A stretch of DNA of 64,000 bases from Ciona intestinalis (Eukaryota > Chordata > Ascidiacea > Phlebobranchia > Cionidae). A program made the translations under genes and the position numbers. The DNA lies in the NCBI RefSeq assembly GCF_000224145.3, contig NC_020173.2, forward strand, positions 5,279,039 to 5,343,038, in the 5' to 3' direction. The notes beneath the pieces are model-generated. The model made no database searches. It was not told the DNA's origin and worked only from the letters and a program-made list of their open reading frames with translations. Positions 59,501-64,000 of this stretch are shown here, piece after piece (position 1 is the stretch's first letter; the number at the start of each line of letters is the position of its first letter).

Positions 59501-62500
59501 ATGTATGAATGGGTTTTATTGAATGAATCAAACAACGAAAATGGAACAGACAAAAATCAAGTGCAACCATTTGTATCTATGTATTTCTTCAAACAGTCTA
59601 TTTGATTACACACGAATTGTACAAGACTATGAGCACCAGATCAGGGTCAGGTTCACAGAATTTATTACAATTAGTCTCTGGCTTAAACATATACTTACTT
59701 CTGCTTCCACAAGGTTACTGTAGTTGATAAACTCTTCAGATCCAGGAACATCTAATGACTTTGAATGCCTCAGTGAATTCCCATCAATAGAGTAGAACGT
59801 GCCTTGCCCAATAAATTGAACAGCAGCTGCAAGAAAATAGAAATTTAAAAACTTATTTTTATTTTATTTTTTTGGGGAAAAACAGGTTTTTAAAGGTTTA
59901 AAAAATAGAAGGAGTTTTATGTTTTTTTAGAAAAACTATAAATAATAATTGTTATTCCTTAGATTATAAAACATCTGCTATAGTCATAAGCATAAAAAGG
60001 TCACTTTATTACAATTAAAAACATGAAGTTTTCGAAAATACGAAAGTTTGTTGTTCACATGCGATAAAAATGCGGTTACAACATGAAACATGCAACCTTT
60101 AAATTGTACAAGCAGTTTAGGAATTGTGTTAAATATTTAGACATTTAAAAAAAAATATTGGGGTTTTTTTAACATCTGTAAGAAATGGGTCGAATATATA
60201 GGCATTTTAAACACCTGTAACTTGTTTTTGACAACTTTTCAATGTAGTTGCACAGGAATATACAATTAAAGAAAATAAATTTTAAGTTTTGCGCATAAAA
60301 TGGTTTAAAAAGTTAAAATAGTTTAAAAAGTATAAACGGTTCAAAATGGATATAAGGCCCTATTTGTTATAAAGGCGTAATGAACTTTAGACTTTTGGAA
60401 CATAAACTCACTGAGTGCAGATGGCTTACCACTCGACCTTTGCTGCAATAACAGTTGCAGCAAATACGCAAAGAGTGCTATGTGTGTGCAAGTGAAAAAA
60501 TGATATGAGTATGAATGGTAAAATATAAATGAGTTCAATGGAATGCGTGAGACATTAAAAATAAACAGAGTCATTAGAGTTCCACAGTGTTGGCTTTAAA
60601 ATGGAGAAAAAAGGGTTAGTTTTTTAATGATTATTTTGGTTTTATAAAGTATAAAAATAACAATGTTTAAAATAAATAAACTAAAAAAGTTACAAACTAA
60701 TTCTAGTCTTCTAAATATTGCAATAATTTGGCATTGGCAAGTAGAGCACTGCTTAACGTGTGTTAGGAAGCACTTCTTAAAATGTATTAGAAGGTTGCTA
60801 CTTTAACTTTAGTAAGGGGGAATTCAATATAAAATCAGGTAAAAATTTTTTTTTTTAAATTTAATGAAAAATTAAAAAAACATTAATTGTATAATATATT
60901 GTATATTAAAATACCTGGTGTAGGAACTTCTGGTATTTCGGGAATGACTGATGGAGCTTCAGTGTTATCAACCTCCTGGATTAAACATATAAGAATATGT
61001 GAAAATGTATACATAACAATATGACTAATTAAAGTGCACCATATAAAAATATATCCTACACATCTCATATAAGTGTTTCACATGAAAATATATCACATGA
61101 AAATATATCACATAAAATATATCACATGAAAATATACCTCATGAAAATACATCTCATAAAAATATACCTCAAAAAGTGAATTACATTAACATTCATCTTG
61201 AAATTGTATCACATGAAAAACATCCCATGAAAATTTACCTCATGAAAATATACCTCATGAAAATATATCCCATGAAAATATACCTCAAGAAAATATATCC
61301 CATGAAATATATCTCATGAAAATATACCTCAGAAAAATATAACCCAAAAAACTGAATAACATTAACATTCATCCTAAAATTGTATCACGTAAAGACATTA
61401 AATGAAAATATATCTCATGAAACAAATCCCATGAACATCTATCCCATGAAAATATATCTCATGAACAAATCCCATGAACATCTATCCCATGAAAATATAT
61501 CTCATAAACAAATCCCATTAACATCTATCCTATGAAAATATATCTCATGAAACAAATCCCATTAACATATATCCTATGAAAATATATCTCATGAAACAAA
61601 TCCCATGAACATCTATCCCATGAAAATATATCTCATAAAACAAATCCCATGAACATCTATCCTATGAAAATATATCTCATGAAACAAATCCCATTAACAT
61701 CTATCCTATGAAAATATATCTCATGAAACAAATCCCATGAACATCTATCACATGAAAATAAATGAACCTAATGCAACTCACCCCTTCCCCACTTCCTGAT
61801 CCACCACAATCTTCATCATCACCGTACATGCATTCAACTTCATCTGTAGCTGGGAATATAGGTGTTAGTATGGTGTGTATTATATATATATATATATATA
61901 TTAAACATATTATTCATTCTGTAGCTGGGAATAGGGGTTAGAATAGTATATATTAAACACATTTGTGAAAATGTTGGGCACACTGGTGTTTATTATACCT
62001 GTGTGAAAGAAATTTAAGTGTAAAAAGGTGGGGTACAAGAGTGTTTGTACGTGTTAGAATTGTGTGGGGCAGAAGATTAATATAAGACATATTTTAGTGT
62101 AAAACGATTCTCGGGGAATTTGTTTTAAGATCTTAACTGCCAACCCTGATGAAGACTTGCCGTATTGCAGACAAAACAGCGGTCCTTTAAGATCACATGA
62201 CAAATAACTGCCAGTTCTCCTCACACCTACAACACACCTAGCGACAACAGCATATAAAGATAGAACTATATTTAGAAAGGTATTTACCAGCTGTTGTTTT
62301 TGGTGTTTTTGTCACCGAAAGGGTGGTGGTGGGAACTGGTAGAACTGTGGTTGCTGGTGTTGCTTTTGAAGTTGCAAGTGTTTCTGGTTCAGATTTTGGA
62401 ACTAACGGGGTTTTAGTTGTTCGTTCTGGCTCTGGTTCAGGGTTTGATGTTGGCTCTGGTTTTGCATTTGGTGTTGGTTCTGGCTCAGGGTTTGACGTGG

Positions 62501-64000
62501 GTTCTGGCTCTGGTTCAGGTTTTGACGTCGGTTCTGGTTCTGGTTCAGATTTTGGTGTGGGCTCTGGTTTTGCATTTGGTGTTGGTTCTGGCTCTGGTTC
62601 AGGTTTAGATGTGGGTTCTGGCTCTGGCTTTGCATTTGGTGTAGGCTCTGGTTCAACAACAGGTACAGGATGTGTGGTTGTTGTGATTTGAACCATTCGT
62701 GTGGTTTCTATTGTTACTGGTACGAGTGGTGGGCGAACTATTGGTCCTTCAACCAAAGGCTCAAGGTTGCCTACAAAGTTAAGCAACATGTTAAGCCAGC
62801 AGTGCTCAAACTTGTTCCCCGGACCAAGTGGGGTTCATAGCAGCAGTTTCAAAACATATGTAATAGTTTTTTTATTGGTGTGGAATTGCATTTTTTCTAT
62901 AGCAGCTGTGTTAACGTGTATACAGATACAGTGCAACACTGAGTTTAACTGTCTAAGAACAATTTGCAACATTCATACATTAAATTTAACATACATTAAA
63001 ACCTGTATTTATTTAAAACCTGTGTCTTTTCTTTGGAAAATGAATAATTTTAATACATGTGCATTCACTTTTACAAAGTTGGAATTTAAACATATACGTT
63101 AAAATGTTTTGGTTAAAAGTAAATGAACATTTATCTTACTCATGCAAGCCCCTTCATGTGCGACTGTCACATTGACTCCCACTTTGCATGCCAACACTTT
63201 AAGCTGGCATCTATCAGCGTAGGTGATGCCATTGGTCCCACAAACCTGACGAAAAGGAAGGTGGTTTAAATATATAGTAGGGTGGGGAAAGAGGGGACAC
63301 ATTTTATTCGATTTTCTCATCCCATTTGGTAGTAAACAATGAACATTCAAAGAATTATAAATGAGTCCCATAGACCGTTAAATACCCTTTATACATAGAT
63401 TCTGATATACTGGCTATTTTAATCCGGAATATTGGTCGCTTTAACATTATTTTCATGCAGAAACACATGCTGTTTAAACTATATAAGAAATTTGACTTCC
63501 TTTAACAAAATGCGTGCCGTTGTAGAAATTTTAATGGTTAACATAGCATTGAAATATATGTGTATTTTGAACCTAATGGTTCTAATTTAAAGTAGTTATA
63601 TAAAGTATATCTACAGTACATACCATGCTATAACCATGCTGTTTTAATAAAAAAACTAAGCGACATTAAAATGTTAATTCAGAACTTTAAGATGTTACAA
63701 TTAGTTATACTGCTTGAAAATCAGTGTTGCACAATTAGGTTTGAGATTTGATTTGTATTTACTACTTATTATGACTTGCCTTGGGACGGGAACACTGTAG
63801 TGAAATTTGAAACATGAAAAAACAGAATTTAATCAATAAAAGCAGGAATAAGCAAAGCAAAAATGGATTTTTTTAGTTTAAAATAGCCATTAAAACATTC
63901 ATGCAAAAAATTAAAATCAAAAAAATTGAACTTACAACTGCTTCATCCATATTGTCACACGAGGTCAGCGAAGGGCACTGGCATTCAAACGCATTGTTTA
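47588..64000 (-). CDS. AGRN: Agrin, C-terminal part (window cuts the gene)
   Basis: Exons on the minus strand: >64000-63936, 63245-63140, 62770-62288, 61843-61782, 60975-60915, 59826-59699, 59423-59216, 56613-56530, 55536-55474, 55231-55036, 54823-54608, 53884-53765, 53458-53337, 53161-52994, 52727-52590, 52321-52204, 51756-51645, 50597-50481, 50277-50091, 49805-49712, 48537-48313, 48087-47984 and 47745-47588, plus microexons listed apart; about 1110 aa with consistent phases. Order: follistatin/Kazal unit ([13 protein letters not shown]), Ser/Thr/Pro region with PEPEP repeats, acidic exon with GGSGSGEG (heparan sulphate attachment type), SEA (two exons), LG1, two EGF units (CGASPC...; CSPNPCQGG), LG2, one EGF ([12 protein letters not shown]), LG3, stop TGA. 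This is agrin's order except that the EGF between SEA and LG1 was not found. The SEA centre reads WGGVIV, not the G-S-x-x-x of self-cleaving SEA domains. Confidence 0.95.
49193..49207 (-). CDS. AGRN: Candidate 15-nt agrin z-site microexon
   Basis: Minus-strand GCAACTAAGTGACAA between a strong acceptor (a long T/C tract, then CTAATAACAG) and donor GTAAGAAATG. It lies in the intron just before LG3, where vertebrate agrin has its z exons. The flanking junction is phase 2 and 15 nt keeps the frame, giving M-QLSD-N in place of I. It can also follow the 18-nt candidate in frame. Confidence 0.45.
49421..49438 (-). CDS. AGRN: Candidate 18-nt agrin z-site microexon
   Basis: Minus-strand GCCAAACGATTTTCGAGA with donor GTAAGTGG and acceptor ACGAAAAAAG below a T-rich tract (weaker acceptor than the 15-nt exon). 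In phase it inserts PNDFR(D/E) between NAVKA and SRART. Vertebrate z8 inserts ELTNEIPA-type sequence at the same place; N-D-F here sits like N-E-I there. Confidence 0.4.
50628..50822 (+). mobile_element. MITE family A, copy 14
   Basis: Agrin intron. Both termini diverged but present (ACAGTACTGTGGGGTAAGAT; CATCCTCCCCACCCTACTAT). It begins 31 bases upstream (in the transcript sense) of the LG2 exon at 50481-50597. Confidence 0.9.
51221..51247 (-). CDS. AGRN: 27-nt agrin y-site microexon (KAIPPVKNK)
   Basis: Minus-strand exon with acceptor TTGCATACAG and donor GTTTGT, phase 0 on both sides, between the LG2 exons ending ...VYGTSP and starting [11 protein letters not shown]. Human agrin reads LGESP-KSRK-VPHTVLNLKEP at this very place, KSRK being the alternatively spliced y insert that gives heparin binding. 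The Ciona-type insert is 9 aa with three lysines. Skipping it would leave an intact LG2. Confidence 0.7.
51430..51633 (+). mobile_element. MITE family A, copy 15
   Basis: Full-length forward copy ending 12 bases from the LG2 exon at 51645-51756, so its right terminus is directly beside the splice donor. Confidence 0.9.
52918..52962 (+). repeat. Dispersed repeat family C, copy 2
   Basis: AGTGAGCACTAGATCAGGGT, then CAGATTTGCGGAACTACAGT. Confidence 0.55.
53918..54040 (+). mobile_element. SINE-like family B, fullest copy
   Basis: Starts AAAGTAACATACATGGTAAC, contains GGGCACGAGGTGATAAACC, AACGACTGTCGTTTTTCGGC and CACGGGAGGATAAAG, and ends AAGTTACATTCAATCATTCA. The ATTC-type tail and the shortened copies at 44543, 27258 and 1928 support a retroposon. 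I see no clear pol III boxes. Confidence 0.65.
54281..54330 (-). repeat. Decayed copy of the agrin LG1 exon 3' edge
   Basis: TCCCAACTCACTGGTCAAGG, then TATGTATTAAAACC and CCGAAGAAA, repeat the end and donor of the exon at 54608-54823 (CCCAACTCACTGGTCTTCAA, then GGTATGTATTAAACCC and CAAAGAAA). A frameshift and stop make it useless as an exon. MITE copy 16 lies between the two. Confidence 0.75.
54385..54585 (+). mobile_element. MITE family A, copy 16
   Basis: Full-length forward copy. Left terminus TATATAGTAGGGTGGGGAAA; right terminus CCCATCTTTCCCCACCGTAC. It sits between the exon-edge duplicate and the true LG1 exon. Confidence 0.9.
55680..55882 (+). mobile_element. MITE family A, copy 17
   Basis: Full-length forward copy in the agrin intron upstream of the exon at 55474; termini TATAGTAGTGTGGGGTACGA and CATCTTCTCCCATCCTACTA. 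Confidence 0.9.
56614..59215 (-). other. Large agrin intron between SEA and the acidic linker exon
   Basis: 2.6 kb with only the tandem duplication at 57236 and low-complexity A/T runs. I searched the minus strand for a cysteine-rich exon that could be the missing EGF and found none. Confidence 0.5.
57236..57485 (+). repeat. About 165-bp degenerate tandem duplication in an agrin intron
   Basis: Both copies carry AAGTAACTTAATGGTAAAA / CAGTTACTTAATGGTAAAA, then ATATTGTAAAGTAAAAGTG / CTATTGTAAAGTAAAAATTG and a GGTATAA block. Confidence 0.65.
59629..59672 (+). repeat. Dispersed repeat family C, copy 3
   Basis: TATGAGCACCAGATCAGGGT, then CAGGTTCACAGAATTTATTA, close to the SEA exon at 59699. Confidence 0.55.
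61075..61757 (+). repeat. Higher-order minisatellite in an agrin intron
   Basis: A basic 12-15-base module (ATATCNCATGAAA) is repeated across the stretch. From about 61390 it is organised into a 44-bp unit: AAAATATATCTCATGAAACA, AATCCCATGAACATCTATCC, TATG. Seven or more units occur with G/T and C/A variants. The array stops 25 bases from the SGSG-containing exon. Confidence 0.9.
61880..61902. repeat. (TA)n microsatellite
   Basis: Eleven or so TA repeats just upstream of the SGSG exon acceptor; the GTAGCTGGGAATA motif occurs on both sides. Confidence 0.8.
62395..62665 (-). repeat. AGRN: Coding tandem repeat, PEPEPT(S/P)-type, in agrin
   Basis: Within the 483-nt exon, repeats of [20 protein letters not shown] and variants (PNAK, TSNP, PKSE) fill about 85 residues. 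The DNA repeats at about 18, 30 and 36 bases. The antisense frame and +1 frame are also open as a by-product. It occupies the place of the Ser/Thr-rich mucin-like region of vertebrate agrin, here charged with glutamate. Confidence 0.85.
63270..63385 (-). mobile_element. MITE family A, copy 18 (truncated)
   Basis: Reverse copy 25 bases from the Kazal exon at 63140-63245. The first terminus TATATAGTAGGGTGGGGAAA is present; the element ends abruptly after CCCATAGACCGTT. Confidence 0.85.

Noticed and set aside
60412..60442. Small exon-like stretch in the agrin Ser/Thr region
   Set aside because: Possible lengths are 31, 26 or 13 nt; none keeps the phase-1 frame.
62323..62691. Plus-strand 122-codon Gly/Ser/Val-rich frame
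   Set aside because: It is antisense to the agrin PEPEP repeat and arises from the repeat itself.
1..64000. CRISPR arrays, bacterial operons, riboswitches
   Set aside because: The tandem repeats have no unique spacers of constant length, and the genes are intron-bearing animal genes.

Overview
The window reads as nuclear DNA of a tunicate, most likely the genus Ciona. The basis is the mix of AT-rich sequence, compact chordate-type genes with many short introns, deuterostome-specific proteins such as agrin, and dense short repeats. The species call is an inference from style and gene content, not from a database match. I checked the exon structure of the four large genes codon by codon: the exon lengths and splice phases close without frame breaks.

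Layout. 1-9442 has no recognisable coding gene, only repeats and hairpins. 9443-20807 (+) is a 16-exon TBK1/IKK-epsilon-type kinase of 797 aa. 22265-22915 (+) is an intronless GNAT N-acetyltransferase of 216 aa. 23441-32295 (+) is an 8-exon KCMF1 ubiquitin ligase of 534 aa; its 3.9-kb sixth intron holds two further protein-coding stretches. 32300-38180 is repeat-rich: a tRNA-derived SINE, a 20-bp minisatellite running into a 50-N assembly gap, MITEs and a possible 30-aa two-exon micro-gene at 36002-36434 (-). 38181-46130 (-) is a 17-exon STRIP1/2 gene of 862 aa. 47588-64000 (-) is the 3' two thirds of an agrin gene (last follistatin/Kazal unit, Ser/Thr/Pro region, SEA, LG1, EGF, EGF, LG2, EGF, LG3), cut by the window edge.

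Functions. The genes do not form one pathway. TBK1 and KCMF1 relate to innate signalling and ubiquitin or autophagy, STRIP is the scaffold of the STRIPAK phosphatase-kinase complex, and agrin is a basement-membrane heparan sulphate proteoglycan.

Most interesting points: (1) agrin carries tiny in-frame exons exactly where vertebrate agrin has its y (KSRK, LG2) and z (LRP4/MuSK-activating, LG3) splice inserts: a 27-nt lysine-rich exon at the y position, and 18-nt and 15-nt candidates at the z position; (2) an 18-copy, roughly 200-bp MITE family with 30-bp inverted termini; (3) several decayed tandem copies of exon edges beside the real exon in three genes; (4) a 570-nt phase-0/0 exon, encoding an NLS and a SUMO-interaction-like motif, inside a KCMF1 intron.
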